From NCBI GenBank assembly GCA_000307305.1, contig DF158882.1:929495-993494 (forward strand): a stretch of DNA of 64,000 bases. The letters are read 5' to 3'. This document shows, piece by piece, positions 9,451 to 18,412 of the stretch (the stretch's first letter is position 1; each line of letters opens with the position of its first letter). The notes under the pieces were generated by a model. It was given only the letters and a program-made list of their open reading frames with translations. It did no database searches and was not told the origin of the DNA. The position numbers were made by a program, and so were the translations under genes. The stretch comes from Enterobacteriaceae bacterium B14 (GTDB taxonomy: Bacteria; Pseudomonadota; Gammaproteobacteria; Enterobacterales; Enterobacteriaceae).

Positions 9451-10296
9451 ATGAATCTAGATGTCCAACGGAAAGTACTACGGACTATTTGCCCTGATGC
9501 AAAAGGTCTTATTTCCAAGATCACCAATATTTGCTACAAGCATCAACTCAATATCGTGCAAAACAGCGAATTCGTCGATCACCATACTAGCCAGTTTTTT
9601 ATGCGAACGGAGCTTGAAGGTCGTTTCAATGACGAAACACTTATGGCCGACCTCAATGACGCATTACCCGAGCACTCTGTGTGTGAACTTCATTCTACAG
9701 GTAAGCAAAAAATCGTCATTCTGGTAACGAAAGAAGCTCACTGTCTTGGCGACCTGCTTATGAAAAGTGCTTATGGTGGCTTAGATGTTGAAATTGCGGC
9801 AGTCATCGGTAATCACGATACGTTGAAAACCTTGGTTGAACGCTTTGATATCCCATTCCATTTGGTTAGCCATGATGACCTTACTCGGGATGAACACGAC
9901 CGCCAGATGATCGCACAGATTAACCACTACCAGCCTGACTTCGTGGTTTTAGCAAAATATATGCGTATTCTGACACCTAATTTTGTGCAGCATTACCCTA
10001 ATCAGGTGATCAATATTCACCACTCCTTCCTACCCGCTTTCATCGGTGCCAAACCCTACCATCAAGCCTATACGCGAGGGGTGAAGATCATCGGCGCTAC
10101 TGCCCATTTCGTGAATGATAATTTGGATGAAGGGCCAATTATCATGCAAGACGTTATCCACGTTGACCACACCTACTCAGCTGAAGATATGATGAGGGCA
10201 GGACGCGACGTTGAGAAAAATGTCCTCAGCGGCGCATTATTTGAGGTGTTATCGCAGCGTGTTTTTGTTTACGGCAACCGTACTGTCATCTTGTAA
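9451..10296 (+). CDS. purU: Formyltetrahydrofolate deformylase PurU
   Basis: Hydrolyses 10-formyl-THF to formate and THF, balancing one-carbon pools and supplying formate to PurT in purine synthesis. The 281-residue protein has an N-terminal ACT domain (about 1-80, RKVLRTICPDAKGLISKIT) and a C-terminal formyltransferase-like catalytic domain with the NIHHSFLPAFIGAKPYHQA block containing the catalytic His, and downstream VNDNLDEGPII with the catalytic Asp. It is nearly colinear with E. coli PurU. ATG 9451 has AGGAAG upstream. It is followed by the tRNA-Tyr locus, as in E. coli (purU-tyrT). Confidence 0.97.
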   Translation: MNLDVQRKVLRTICPDAKGLISKITNICYKHQLNIVQNSEFVDHHTSQFFMRTELEGRFNDETLMADLNDALPEHSVCELHSTGKQKIVILVTKEAHCLGDLLMKSAYGGLDVEIAAVIGNHDTLKTLVERFDIPFHLVSHDDLTRDEHDRQMIAQINHYQPDFVVLAKYMRILTPNFVQHYPNQVINIHHSFLPAFIGAKPYHQAYTRGVKIIGATAHFVNDNLDEGPIIMQDVIHVDHTYSAEDMMRAGRDVEKNVLSGALFEVLSQRVFVYGNRTVIL

Positions 10297-10381
10297 TAAT
10301 AAGCCGTCGAAGCTACTTTGTTTATATACTCATCATCACGCATAAAAAAACGGCAACCGGCTGTTTTCCGCTGTTAAATAC

Positions 10382-10409
10382 TTTACAGAGGCGTTTCATT
10401 TGATATGAT
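10382..10409 (+). promoter_or_regulatory. Promoter of the tRNA-Tyr gene
   Basis: TTTACA (10382-10387), 16-base spacer, TATGAT (10404-10409), then the GC-rich discriminator GCGCCCGC. This closely resembles the E. coli tyrT promoter, and the discriminator is the type subject to stringent (ppGpp) control. Confidence 0.85.
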
Positions 10410-10457
10410 GCGCCCGCTTGTTAGCCGCGCTCGGCGCTGACGAGTTTCATTAACAAT

Positions 10458-10523
<66 letters not shown>

Positions 10524-10542
<19 letters not shown>

Positions 10543-10698
10543 TTTAATATATCCCGCACAACCTAATAATTTCCCCAATATATCCAACTTCCCATTTAGG
10601 AGAAGGACGAGAACCTTCGACCAAGGTTCGACAAACTCGGTACGAGTTTGAGCAACGCTTTAGCGTTGACCCGTAGGGCGAGGAGCATAGCGACGAGT
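10524..10698 (+). repeat. tRNA-Tyr-derived direct repeat, copy 1 (175 bp)
   Basis: The unit starts with the last 19 bases of the tRNA (AATCCTTCCCCCACCACCA) and continues for 156 bases before the same 19 bases recur at 10699. Inside are three short hairpins: GAACCTT/AAGGTTC (10611-10629), CAAACTCG/CGAGTTTG (10632-10650) and CAACGCT/AGCGTTG (10653-10668). E. coli tyrT has an analogous array (178-bp units, also carrying 19 bases of the tRNA end, source of rtT RNA), but the inner sequence here differs. Confidence 0.9.
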
Positions 10699-10848
10699 AA
10701 TCCTTCCCCCACCACCATTTAATATATCCCGCACAGCCTAATAATTTCCCCAATATATCCAACTCCCCATTTAGGGGAAGGACGAGAACCTTCGACTAAG
10801 GTTCGACAAACTCGGTACGAGTTTGAGCAACGCTTTAGCGTTGACCCG
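10699..10848 (+). repeat. tRNA-Tyr-derived direct repeat, copy 2 (partial, 150 bp)
   Basis: Repeats copy 1 with about six substitutions over 150 bases (for example ACAACCT/ACAGCCT and the AACTTCCC/AACTCCCC pair) and ends after TTGACCCG, lacking the last 25 bases of the unit. The three internal hairpins are conserved. A 72-codon frame on the opposite strand across this array is a by-product of the repeat. Confidence 0.9.
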
Positions 10849-11004
10849 CATTTCTGCACCGTCGGTATACCCTCTCTAGTCCCCCCTTACTCTTTTTTAT
10901 CCTCCACCTTGTATAGCTAACATTAAAATATAGGTCTAAATTTGATACTCTCTTTGTGATAGAACTGCGTTAGCTCACATCAAAATCTAAAAAGCGAATG
11001 TCTA

Positions 11005-11589
11005 ATGATTTCAAGAAAAATTCAAAATATCTGTGTTTTTTGTGGTGCAAGTGAAGGAAACGGCCCTGCTTATCGTGAAAAAGCTCAACAACTTGGCTAT
11101 GAAATTGCCCAGCAAGGCCGCCGTTTAATCTATGGCGGTGGCAACCGTGGATTAATGGGAACAGTGGCAAATGCTGTCATGGAGGCCGGCGGAGAGGCTA
11201 TTGGCATTATCCCGCAAAAACTGGTTGATGCAGAAACGGCTCACCGTGGCCTCACCAAATTAGAAATTGTCCCAGATATGCACACCCGTAAGGCCAGAAT
11301 GAGTGAATTAGCTGACTGCTTTATCGCTTTACCTGGCGGTATCGGGACATTCGAAGAACTATTTGAAGTATGGACGTGGGGGCAAATTGGCTATCACAGC
11401 AAACCCGTCGGCCTGCTTGAAGTAAATAACTTCTATCAACCACTAAACACCTTTCTCCGCCAAGTCGCTAACGAAGGTTTTATCCGCCCTGAATATCTAG
11501 ATACGCTACATTTGAGTGATAACCCTGTATCACTACTTAACCAATTTGACAATTATCAACCAAAGCACCTAGACCGCTGGGCTAAATAG
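11005..11589 (+). CDS. LOG-family (TIGR00730) nucleotide phosphoribohydrolase
   Basis: Rossmann-fold protein of the LOG/'lysine decarboxylase-like' family. Members cleave nucleoside 5'-monophosphates to base and ribose-5-phosphate; in plants and actinobacteria the product is an active cytokinin. The old 'lysine decarboxylase' label for this family is wrong. The 194-residue protein has the two hallmarks: GGGNRGLMG near residues 47-55 and PGGIGTFEE near residues 111-119, with the catalytic Glu. The ATG at 11005 has only a weak ribosome site (AAGCGA), so the start is fair but not certain. It stands alone between the tRNA repeats and xthA. Confidence 0.88.
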   Translation: MISRKIQNICVFCGASEGNGPAYREKAQQLGYEIAQQGRRLIYGGGNRGLMGTVANAVMEAGGEAIGIIPQKLVDAETAHRGLTKLEIVPDMHTRKARMSELADCFIALPGGIGTFEELFEVWTWGQIGYHSKPVGLLEVNNFYQPLNTFLRQVANEGFIRPEYLDTLHLSDNPVSLLNQFDNYQPKHLDRWAK

Positions 11590-11692
11590 TTCACTCAACA
11601 ACCATTAGTGTTATGAGACATTCTCATTTGAGGAGTGTTACTATCTTCACTCTATGCAATAACAAAACAGCAATAAGGGCCTACAAGACGCC

Positions 11693-12499
11693 ATGAAGTT
11701 TATCTCTTTTAATATTAATGGACTACGCGCAAGACCTCACCAGCTTCAGGCTATTATTGAGCAGCACCAACCTGACGTTATTGGCCTGCAAGAAACGAAA
11801 GTTCACGATGATATGTTCCCTTTAGAAGAGGTAAGCCAGTATGGCTATCACGTCTTTTACCACGGGCAAAAAGGTCATTATGGTGTCGCCTTGCTAACAA
11901 AAGAGAAGCCTATTGCCGTACGCCGTGGTTTCCCTACCGATGAAGAGGATGCACAGCGCCGAATCATCATGGCAGATATTGCCACAGCACAAGGTACCTT
12001 AACGGTGATCAATGGCTATTTCCCACAAGGTGAAAGCCGTGACCATCCAACCAAGTTCCCTGCGAAAGCCCGTTTCTATCAAGATTTGCAACTCTATCTT
12101 GAGCAAAGCCTTTCTGCCGATGCGCCGGTTATCGTGATGGGTGATGTTAATATCAGCCCCACAGATAACGACATCGGTATCGGCGAAGATAGCCGCAAAC
12201 GTTGGTTACGCACAGGCAAATGCTCTTTCTTGCCTGAAGAGCGTGAATGGATGCAACGTCTGCAAAACTGGGGGCTTATTGATACCTTCCGCCAAGCTAA
12301 TGCAGAATGCAACGATCGCTTCTCATGGTTTGACTATCGCTCCCGCGGGTTTGATGAAAACCGGGGCCTGCGTATTGACCTTATTCTGGCCAGCGCCCCT
12401 CTCGCCAAACTCTGCACATCGACAGGGATCGATTACGATATTCGCGCCATGGAAAAACCTTCCGACCATGCCCCAATCTGGGCAGAGTTTTCAATTTAG
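11693..12499 (+). CDS. xthA: Exonuclease III (AP endonuclease) XthA
   Basis: Removes 3'-blocking groups and cuts at abasic sites in base-excision repair; also a 3'-5' exonuclease on duplex DNA. The 268-residue protein (same length as E. coli) shows every active-site block of the EEP fold: NINGLRAR at the N terminus, LQETKVHD with the metal-binding Glu34, the YFPQG block, GDVNISPTD with catalytic Asp/Asn, and the terminal SDHAPIW with Asp and His. Start ATG 11693 agrees with E. coli MKFVSFNING. It is followed 84 bases later by nudG in the same direction. Confidence 0.98.
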   Translation: MKFISFNINGLRARPHQLQAIIEQHQPDVIGLQETKVHDDMFPLEEVSQYGYHVFYHGQKGHYGVALLTKEKPIAVRRGFPTDEEDAQRRIIMADIATAQGTLTVINGYFPQGESRDHPTKFPAKARFYQDLQLYLEQSLSADAPVIVMGDVNISPTDNDIGIGEDSRKRWLRTGKCSFLPEEREWMQRLQNWGLIDTFRQANAECNDRFSWFDYRSRGFDENRGLRIDLILASAPLAKLCTSTGIDYDIRAMEKPSDHAPIWAEFSI

Positions 12500-12583
12500 C
12501 GTTCACTCTAGCGCTGCCAAGCCTCCCTATTTCATTGGGAGGCTACTTCAGTTCATAAGCCATCATTATTTGAAATGGAATCC

Positions 12584-12985
12584 ATGCAAAAAACAATTGA
12601 GGTTGTCGCTGCAATTATCGAGTGCTCCGGCAAGATCTTATTAGCCCAGAGAAGTTCTGGCAGTGAACTCAGTGGCTACTGGGAGTTTCCCGGAGGAAAG
12701 GTGGAAACAGGAGAGACTCAATCAGAAGCGTTACGCAGAGAGCTAAGAGAAGAGCTCTCGATTGATGCTCAGATAGGCGACTATATTGCCTCTAGTGAAC
12801 TAGCTCTGTCTGAAAAGCATATTGTGTTACACGCGTGGCAAGTTCAGGCTTTTACTGGCGAGCTGACATTGCATCGGTGCCACGCTCAGCTCGCATGGGT
12901 CACACCGAAACAAGCCTTTCACTATCCACTCGCCCCAGCAGATATTCCCCTGCTCGAAGCCTATATTGCACAAAAATCGCTATAA
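12584..12985 (+). CDS. nudG: Nudix CTP/oxidised-pyrimidine pyrophosphohydrolase NudG
   Basis: Nudix hydrolase related to MutT; E. coli NudG prefers 5-hydroxy-CTP and 5-methyl-dCTP and also cleaves 8-oxo-dGTP, helping clean the nucleotide pool. The complete Nudix box GX5EX7REUXEEXGU is present from GGKVETGE to RELREELSI, near residues 38-61. It also has the PLAPADIPLLEA tail typical of NudG. I prefer ATG 12584 (MQKTIEVVAAI, E. coli MKMIEVVAAI) over ATG 12575; both have weak ribosome sites. The gene meets topB tail to tail. Confidence 0.92.
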   Translation: MQKTIEVVAAIIECSGKILLAQRSSGSELSGYWEFPGGKVETGETQSEALRRELREELSIDAQIGDYIASSELALSEKHIVLHAWQVQAFTGELTLHRCHAQLAWVTPKQAFHYPLAPADIPLLEAYIAQKSL

Positions 12986-13052
12986 CTGATGTGTTCAACA
13001 CACCAAACATAGAAAGGCTAGTCACCCCACTACGCTTGGTGTGCTGCTTCTG

Positions 13053-14981
13053 CTATTTAGTTGCCTTAGGCTTCGTTTTTGCCTTAGGTTTTCGTACTTT
13101 CTTCGGCTCCGGTGGTGCAGCGGCTTGCAAACCACGAAACGATTGCGGGGGCCTGCTTGTTTTAGCCTGTCGGATCAGATCGTGCAGAGTTCCTTCCAAT
13201 GGATGCATGAAATCCTGATACCTGCACTGTTTCTCGCTGATTTGGGTCAGCGTCGACTCCCAATGCGCCGTCATATCTGGGTGTGCTGCAATATCAGGTA
13301 GAGCATGGATTAACGCCCTTCCCGCATCGCTGGAATGAATATTCCGTCCCTTCTTGTATAAGAACGTTCGTCTAAACAATAGCTCGATAATCCCTGCTCG
13401 GGTCGCTTCTGTCCCTAGCCCATCCGTGGCCCGCAGAATTTTTTTAAGATCTTTATCCTGCACAAAGCGAGCGATCCCCGTCATGGCAGAAAGCAAACTT
13501 GCATCGGTAAATGGCCGTGGTGGCTGAGTCTGCCGCTCAACCACTTCACCTCGTTCACAGAGCAGAGTGTCATCTTTGGCAACGACGGGCAGCGGTGTGC
13601 CATCGTTCTCCTCGTCACGCTCTTTGCTACCTAATAGCGTACGCCAACCTGCTTCAGCCAGAAAACGCGCCTTAGCGATGAACTTACCACCTTCAATATC
13701 CAGTTCAATGACACATTTGCGAAACATCGCATCTGGGCAAAACTGCATGAGGTACTGCCGAGCAACAAGGCCGTAAACGTTTTGCTCATTCTCCGTTAGA
13801 TTGATCTTATTGCTACGAGCGGTAGGAATAATGGCATGGTGAGCATCGACTTTTTTATCGTCCCAACAGCGGTTACGCCGTTCTGAGTCCACAATCTCCT
13901 GCGGGTAGAGAGCTGGCTGATGCGCCCCAATAGCATTCAAGACGGCATGACGCCCGATAAAATGCTCTTCGGGAAGATAGCGGCAATCTGAGCGGGGATA
14001 CGTAATCAGTTTATGTGTTTCATACAACCGCTGGCAGACATCTAACACGTTTTGCGCGCTCAAGCCAAAACGCTTAGCCGCTTCAATCTGTAATGCAGAG
14101 AGAGAGTAAGGCAAAGGGGCAACATCAGACTCGCGTTTATCGTTATACGACGTCACGATAGCGGGTTTACCACCAATTCGATTCACCACGTGGTCTGCTA
14201 AAGGGCGGTGTAATAAGCGCCCTTCCTCATCCTGATAAGGTTCACAGGATTCACTTGGCTGCCACTGAGCGACAAAGCGCTCATCATTCGGCGTGACAAT
14301 ATGCGCTTTTACTTCGAAGTAATCTTTCGGCACGAAGTTTTCGATCTCTTCATCACGCCGAACCACCAGCCCGAGCACTGGCGTCTGCACCCTTCCCACA
14401 GAGAGCACGCCGTTATAACCTGCATTGCGCCCTAAAATAGTATAAGCGCGGGTCATATTGATGCCATACAACCAATCGGCACGAGATCTCGCCAATGCAG
14501 AAACACATAAAGGCACGAACTCTCGATTCTCTCTCAGCCGTTCTACGGCTCGCTCCACAGCCTGGGGGTTGAGATCATTAATCAGGCAGCGCTGCACATT
14601 TTTGCGTTTCTCTGGCGCTAGCTCTAAGTAATCTAGCACTTCATCCACCAGAAGTTGCCCTTCGCGATCGGGGTCACCTGCATGAATGACTTCATCGGCC
14701 TGAAGTAACAAGCCTTTAATGACATTCAGCTGTTTAGCGACAGAATCACGCGGCTTGAGTTTCCACTTTTCGGGGATAATAGGGAGATCAGCTAAAGACC
14801 AGCGTGCATAACGACTATCGTATGCATCTGGCTCTGCTTGCTCTAATAAGTGCCCGATGCACCATGTCACCACCTGTCCTTGCCCACAGGAAATATAGCC
14901 ATCTCCTCGGTTATGTGGTTTGGGCAAAATATCGGCAATAGCGCGGGCAAGGCTAGGTTTTTCGGCAATAAACAGTCGCAT
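13053..14981 (-). CDS. topB: DNA topoisomerase III TopB
   Basis: Type IA topoisomerase that decatenates replication and recombination intermediates, usually with RecQ. The 642-residue protein has the TOPRIM domain at the N terminus ([15 protein letters not shown], then [14 protein letters not shown] with the metal-binding acidic residues) and the active-site Tyr in [14 protein letters not shown], near residue 328. The extended C-terminal tail is Lys/Pro-rich ([12 protein letters not shown]). E. coli TopB has 653 residues. Its ATG overlaps the selU stop by one base (TAATG), so it is the last gene of a translationally coupled selD-selU-topB operon. Confidence 0.97.
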   Translation of the reverse strand: MRLFIAEKPSLARAIADILPKPHNRGDGYISCGQGQVVTWCIGHLLEQAEPDAYDSRYARWSLADLPIIPEKWKLKPRDSVAKQLNVIKGLLLQADEVIHAGDPDREGQLLVDEVLDYLELAPEKRKNVQRCLINDLNPQAVERAVERLRENREFVPLCVSALARSRADWLYGINMTRAYTILGRNAGYNGVLSVGRVQTPVLGLVVRRDEEIENFVPKDYFEVKAHIVTPNDERFVAQWQPSESCEPYQDEEGRLLHRPLADHVVNRIGGKPAIVTSYNDKRESDVAPLPYSLSALQIEAAKRFGLSAQNVLDVCQRLYETHKLITYPRSDCRYLPEEHFIGRHAVLNAIGAHQPALYPQEIVDSERRNRCWDDKKVDAHHAIIPTARSNKINLTENEQNVYGLVARQYLMQFCPDAMFRKCVIELDIEGGKFIAKARFLAEAGWRTLLGSKERDEENDGTPLPVVAKDDTLLCERGEVVERQTQPPRPFTDASLLSAMTGIARFVQDKDLKKILRATDGLGTEATRAGIIELLFRRTFLYKKGRNIHSSDAGRALIHALPDIAAHPDMTAHWESTLTQISEKQCRYQDFMHPLEGTLHDLIRQAKTSRPPQSFRGLQAAAPPEPKKVRKPKAKTKPKATK

Positions 14982-16093
14982 TATTCACCGCTAGATAATA
15001 AATAATCTCTAACCTCGGCGTAGTCGCCACGAAAAACGATGCGGTCTGCTTTTTTACTCAATTGATAGGTATACATTGGGTCGTAATAGTCTTTTAGCAA
15101 CGGGATCAACCAATCTAAATGTTTGTCACTTTTGTTGGTACTTAGATGCGTCTGTAGTGCATCATCCATAACCCTCGCCAATTCTTGATAACGCTCCATC
15201 CCTAAACGTTTGCGAATGGCGTACATGCCATGACGTAGGTACTCGGCAAATGCCGCCCACCCTTGTTCTTTACCGTAGCAGCGTTCAAATTCAACTCGCA
15301 TCAGGTCAACATACTCTTCATGTAACCGTGTAACACGTACATCGAAAGGGTCGTCAATAACGGCGACAGGTGCCGTTTGCATACTGTCGTAGATATCCAG
15401 AGGAACATGGTTAGAACCAATCGTCCTCCCTTCATCCTCCAATACCCAGTGATGGGTACCCTCTTCCTGCTTTTTCAATAAGATAATGGCTAACCGATTC
15501 TCAAAATCAATTTGTGACGTTTGCTGAACGAGGGTTCTGCCAAACGAAGAGCCGCGGTGATGAGCGGCACCTTCTAAATCAATACCGCCTTTTATTTCGC
15601 GTACTAATCGTGTTTTACCGCTGCCAGTATTACCACCGATCAGTGTAATAGGCTCACTGGCAGCCTGCTGATTTACACCTAACAGAAAGGTACGTAGTGC
15701 TTTATAGCCCCCTTCTATCAGCGGATAATCCAGCCCTTCAGCATGCAACCACTCTTGAACTAAATGCGAGCGTAGCCCACCACGAAAACAGTAAATATAG
15801 CCATTGGGATTTTTCAGGCACGCTTCCCTCCATAGCGCCATCCGTGCCTCTCTAACCTCACCATAAACAAGCTGGTGCCCCAATGCTAATGCAGCTTCTT
15901 GCCCTTCCTGTTTGTAGCTAATCCCAACAGCCTCACGCTCGCTATCTAGCATTAATGGAAGATTAGCGGAGGTAGGAAAGGCGCCCTGTTTAAATTCAAT
16001 GGGTGCACGAACATCAATAAGAGGCGTATCAGAGAGCAGTATCTTTCGATAATCGACACCGTCAGGACGCACGGTTAAAAGGCTACCAGACAT
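14981..16093 (-). CDS. selU: tRNA 2-selenouridine synthase SelU (MnmH/YbbB)
   Basis: Replaces sulfur by selenium at the wobble 2-thiouridine of tRNA-Lys, -Glu and -Gln, using selenophosphate made by SelD, through a geranylated intermediate. The 370-residue protein has an N-terminal rhodanese domain with the catalytic Cys in [10 protein letters not shown] (near residue 100) and a P-loop domain with GGNTGSGKT (near residues 153-161) that binds the prenyl donor. In E. coli the gene (ybbB) is elsewhere; here it sits between selD and topB with one-base TAATG overlaps on both sides, which directly ties it to selenium supply. Confidence 0.96.
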   Translation of the reverse strand: MSGSLLTVRPDGVDYRKILLSDTPLIDVRAPIEFKQGAFPTSANLPLMLDSEREAVGISYKQEGQEAALALGHQLVYGEVREARMALWREACLKNPNGYIYCFRGGLRSHLVQEWLHAEGLDYPLIEGGYKALRTFLLGVNQQAASEPITLIGGNTGSGKTRLVREIKGGIDLEGAAHHRGSSFGRTLVQQTSQIDFENRLAIILLKKQEEGTHHWVLEDEGRTIGSNHVPLDIYDSMQTAPVAVIDDPFDVRVTRLHEEYVDLMRVEFERCYGKEQGWAAFAEYLRHGMYAIRKRLGMERYQELARVMDDALQTHLSTNKSDKHLDWLIPLLKDYYDPMYTYQLSKKADRIVFRGDYAEVRDYLLSSGE

Positions 16094-17136
16094 TAACGAA
16101 CCTCTATAATGGCTTGCCCTTCACGCGGGGTGTGTAACTCACCAATCGCACTCAGTGTCAGGCCATGTTCAGCGGCAACGGCTTTTACTGCCTCTTCAGC
16201 TTCAGGTAGAACGGCAATAAGCAAACCACCGGACGTCTGCGGGTCACACAGCAACTTACGCTGTAACTCCGTCATTTCCCCTACGAGATGGCCGTAGCTT
16301 TCAAAGTTACGCCCCGTACCACCTGGCACACAACCCTGATCAATATAGCTTTCAACCTCTGGCAATCTCGGGATTTCATCAAACCAAACTGTTGCCTGTA
16401 GATCAGAACCAAGACAGATTTCACTCAAATGGCCCAAAAGACCAAACCCCGTTACATCCGTCATAGCAGTAACTCCTTCGATATCTGCCAGACTTGCTCC
16501 GGGCTTATTCAGTTGGCACATGGTTGCTGTTGCGACACCTTGATGTTCAGGTTTGAGCAGACTCTTCTTCTCTGCTGTAGTCAGCACACCAATCCCTAAC
16601 GGCTTGGTTAAAAAGAGCTTACAGCCTGCTTTTGCTGCGCTGTTTTTCTTCACTCGTTCAGTGGGAACAATACCTGTTACAGCGAGACCAAAAATCGGTT
16701 CAGGGGCATCGATTGAGTGCCCACCAGCCAGTGAAATACCGGCATCGCGACAAACAGCACGCCCGCCTTCAATCACTTGTTGAGCGATCTCTGGTGCCAG
16801 TTTATCAACCGGCCACCCCAGAATCGCGATAGCCATAATAGGCTTACCGCCCATCGCATAAATATCACTGATCGCATTGGTTGCAGCGATACGCCCAAAA
16901 TCGAACGGATCATCAACGATGGGCATAAAGAAATCGGTGGTACTAATAATGCCAACACCGTTGCCAATATCATAAACCGCTGCATCATCACGGGTTTCAT
17001 TACCGACTAACAGATGAGGATCAACAAACTTCGCCTGCTCACTATGCAAAATCGTTTCCAATACTTTGGGAGATATCTTGCAGCCACAACCTGCGCCATG
17101 ACTATATTGAGTGAGCCTTACCGACGTATTCGCCAT
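16093..17136 (-). CDS. selD: Selenophosphate synthetase SelD
   Basis: Makes selenophosphate from selenide and ATP, the selenium donor for selenocysteine and for SelU. The 347-residue protein starts [19 protein letters not shown]; the catalytic Cys (about residue 17, GAGCGCK) is Cys and not selenocysteine, followed by the essential Lys. The ATP-binding AIR-synthase-like fold is intact ([29 protein letters not shown]). Start ATG 17136 has a GAGG ribosome site and matches E. coli. The frame stays open for 84 more codons upstream, but that part is unlike any SelD. First gene of selD-selU-topB; 572 bases separate it from ydjA, against roughly 100 in E. coli. Confidence 0.97.
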   Translation of the reverse strand: MANTSVRLTQYSHGAGCGCKISPKVLETILHSEQAKFVDPHLLVGNETRDDAAVYDIGNGVGIISTTDFFMPIVDDPFDFGRIAATNAISDIYAMGGKPIMAIAILGWPVDKLAPEIAQQVIEGGRAVCRDAGISLAGGHSIDAPEPIFGLAVTGIVPTERVKKNSAAKAGCKLFLTKPLGIGVLTTAEKKSLLKPEHQGVATATMCQLNKPGASLADIEGVTAMTDVTGFGLLGHLSEICLGSDLQATVWFDEIPRLPEVESYIDQGCVPGGTGRNFESYGHLVGEMTELQRKLLCDPQTSGGLLIAVLPEAEEAVKAVAAEHGLTLSAIGELHTPREGQAIIEVR

Positions 17137-17708
17137 AATGAATTCCTCTTGCTTTGCCACCCAGCAGGACGCTAAACGGCACATGCCTGTAATAAAACCG
17201 ATATCGAATCCCATATAGTACCCCGCTAAACCCACCTTGATAAGCAGAGAAAAATAATCCGGCAAAGCACCCACAGAGAAAAACGGCCAAATCAGCAACT
17301 CTCTCAAACAGCAATAAGAAAACATCACCCAAAAACATAAGAATACAAACAACCCAACCCCGCCCCACGAACCAAACACCCAAAACATAAAAATGTAATA
17401 CGGCCAACCTCACTTAACGAGCATTAAAAATTGCGCCGAAGTATCTCCGCAGATAGGGATAATCGCACACGACGTGCGATTGAGGTGGGCATGAGCCATG
17501 GATGGCGAATCCCGCCGACCCGCAATCGGAGGAGATGCTGAGGGAAGCTGCGAAGCAACCGCAATTTTGCGTACAGAGTGCACTAAAAGCCCGGATTCTT
17601 AAGGGGCGGCGGCCCCTTAAGTCGGGAGCGGCTGAAAGAGCTATATGGAAATACGGAGACAAAACCGCTACCGAAACCTTTCACCCATCTCAAAAAATAT
17701 CGAAAATA
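17137..17708. other. Enlarged ydjA-selD spacer with a structured element
   Basis: Two parts. At 17165-17410 the + strand is rich in A and C and poor in G and T (hence G/T-rich in the selD leader). At 17409-17650 there is a more GC-rich, structured stretch. It has inverted repeats TATCT/AGATA (17442-17455), AATCGCAC/GTGCGATT (17461-17481) and the perfect 10-bp CTTAAGGGGC/GCCCCTTAAG (17598-17621, loop GGCG). An 82-codon frame on the - strand (17414-17662) and longer + strand frames cross it, with no family I recognise. It could be a dispersed repeat, a remnant of a mobile element, or a structured leader of the selD operon. Confidence 0.5.
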
Positions 17709-18257
17709 TCAAAAATACCCAACAAACTCCCCCAACTCCCCAGCCTTCACCCTCACAGGCTTCACTTGAGGCGTCCCCAAATACAAGAACCCTACGATCT
17801 CGTCCTCGTCCCGACACCCAAACGCCTCTCGCACCAACTCATGCTCCGTCAACGGCCCCGAGCGCCAGATCCCCCCAAACCCTTGAGCAACCGCCGCCAT
17901 CTGCATCGCCTGCACCGCACACCCAGCAGACACTACTTGCTCCCAGATCGGCACCTTCGGATGCTCAGTACAATGCGCCACAATCGTAATAATCTGCGGA
18001 GCCCTAAACGGTGCCATTCTCGCTTTCTCCAATGCTTCTTCATCCCCACCATTGGCAAGCACCGCACTCTCCAGCAACTGGCTAAAACGTTTTAACCCTT
18101 CACCTTCAATAACAATAAAACGCCAAGGCTTTAATGTGCCATGGTCAGGCGCACGCATAGCGGCGTGAAAAATATTGTCCAGTGCTTCCCCTGAAGGGGC
18201 TGGCTCAGCCAGTCTTGATACAGAACGACGTTGAAGTAATAGCTCTAAAGCATCCAT
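17709..18257 (-). CDS. ydjA: Nitroreductase-family protein YdjA
   Basis: FMN-dependent minimal nitroreductase of unknown physiological substrate. The 182-residue protein matches E. coli YdjA (183) throughout: N-terminal [19 protein letters not shown] with the FMN-phosphate Arg pair, [12 protein letters not shown], and [11 protein letters not shown] near residue 130. Start ATG 18257 (MDALELL, as in E. coli) has GGAG six bases upstream and is preferred to the ATG four codons earlier. In E. coli it is cotranscribed with selD and topB; here a 572-base spacer intervenes. sppA is divergent. Confidence 0.94.
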   Translation of the reverse strand: MDALELLLQRRSVSRLAEPAPSGEALDNIFHAAMRAPDHGTLKPWRFIVIEGEGLKRFSQLLESAVLANGGDEEALEKARMAPFRAPQIITIVAHCTEHPKVPIWEQVVSAGCAVQAMQMAAVAQGFGGIWRSGPLTEHELVREAFGCRDEDEIVGFLYLGTPQVKPVRVKAGELGEFVGYF

Positions 18258-18412
18258 GGTTTTCTCCATCTGAAATTTTACGCCAAGTTAACATAGCTTG
18301 ATGTATTGTTACAGTTGCAGAAAATAGATACACCATCCGTTTTTCAATTGTTGGCTTTTTTGGAGTAGCCCTTTAGGATAAAGCCATAAATTAAGAGTTA
18401 TCTGGAGTCGGC

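Noticed and set aside
10544-10762. 72-codon frame across the tRNA-Tyr repeats
   Set aside because: Its peptide repeats because the DNA repeats; there is no ribosome site, and the E. coli tyrT repeat shows how such frames arise.
17137-17388. 84-residue N-terminal extension of SelD
   Set aside because: No SelD has it, a good ribosome site precedes ATG 17136, and [14 protein letters not shown] aligns with the E. coli start.
17502-18095. 197-codon + strand frame over the selD-ydjA spacer and ydjA
   Set aside because: Half of it is antisense to ydjA; the product is Pro/His/Arg-rich low-complexity sequence produced by the AC-rich + strand.
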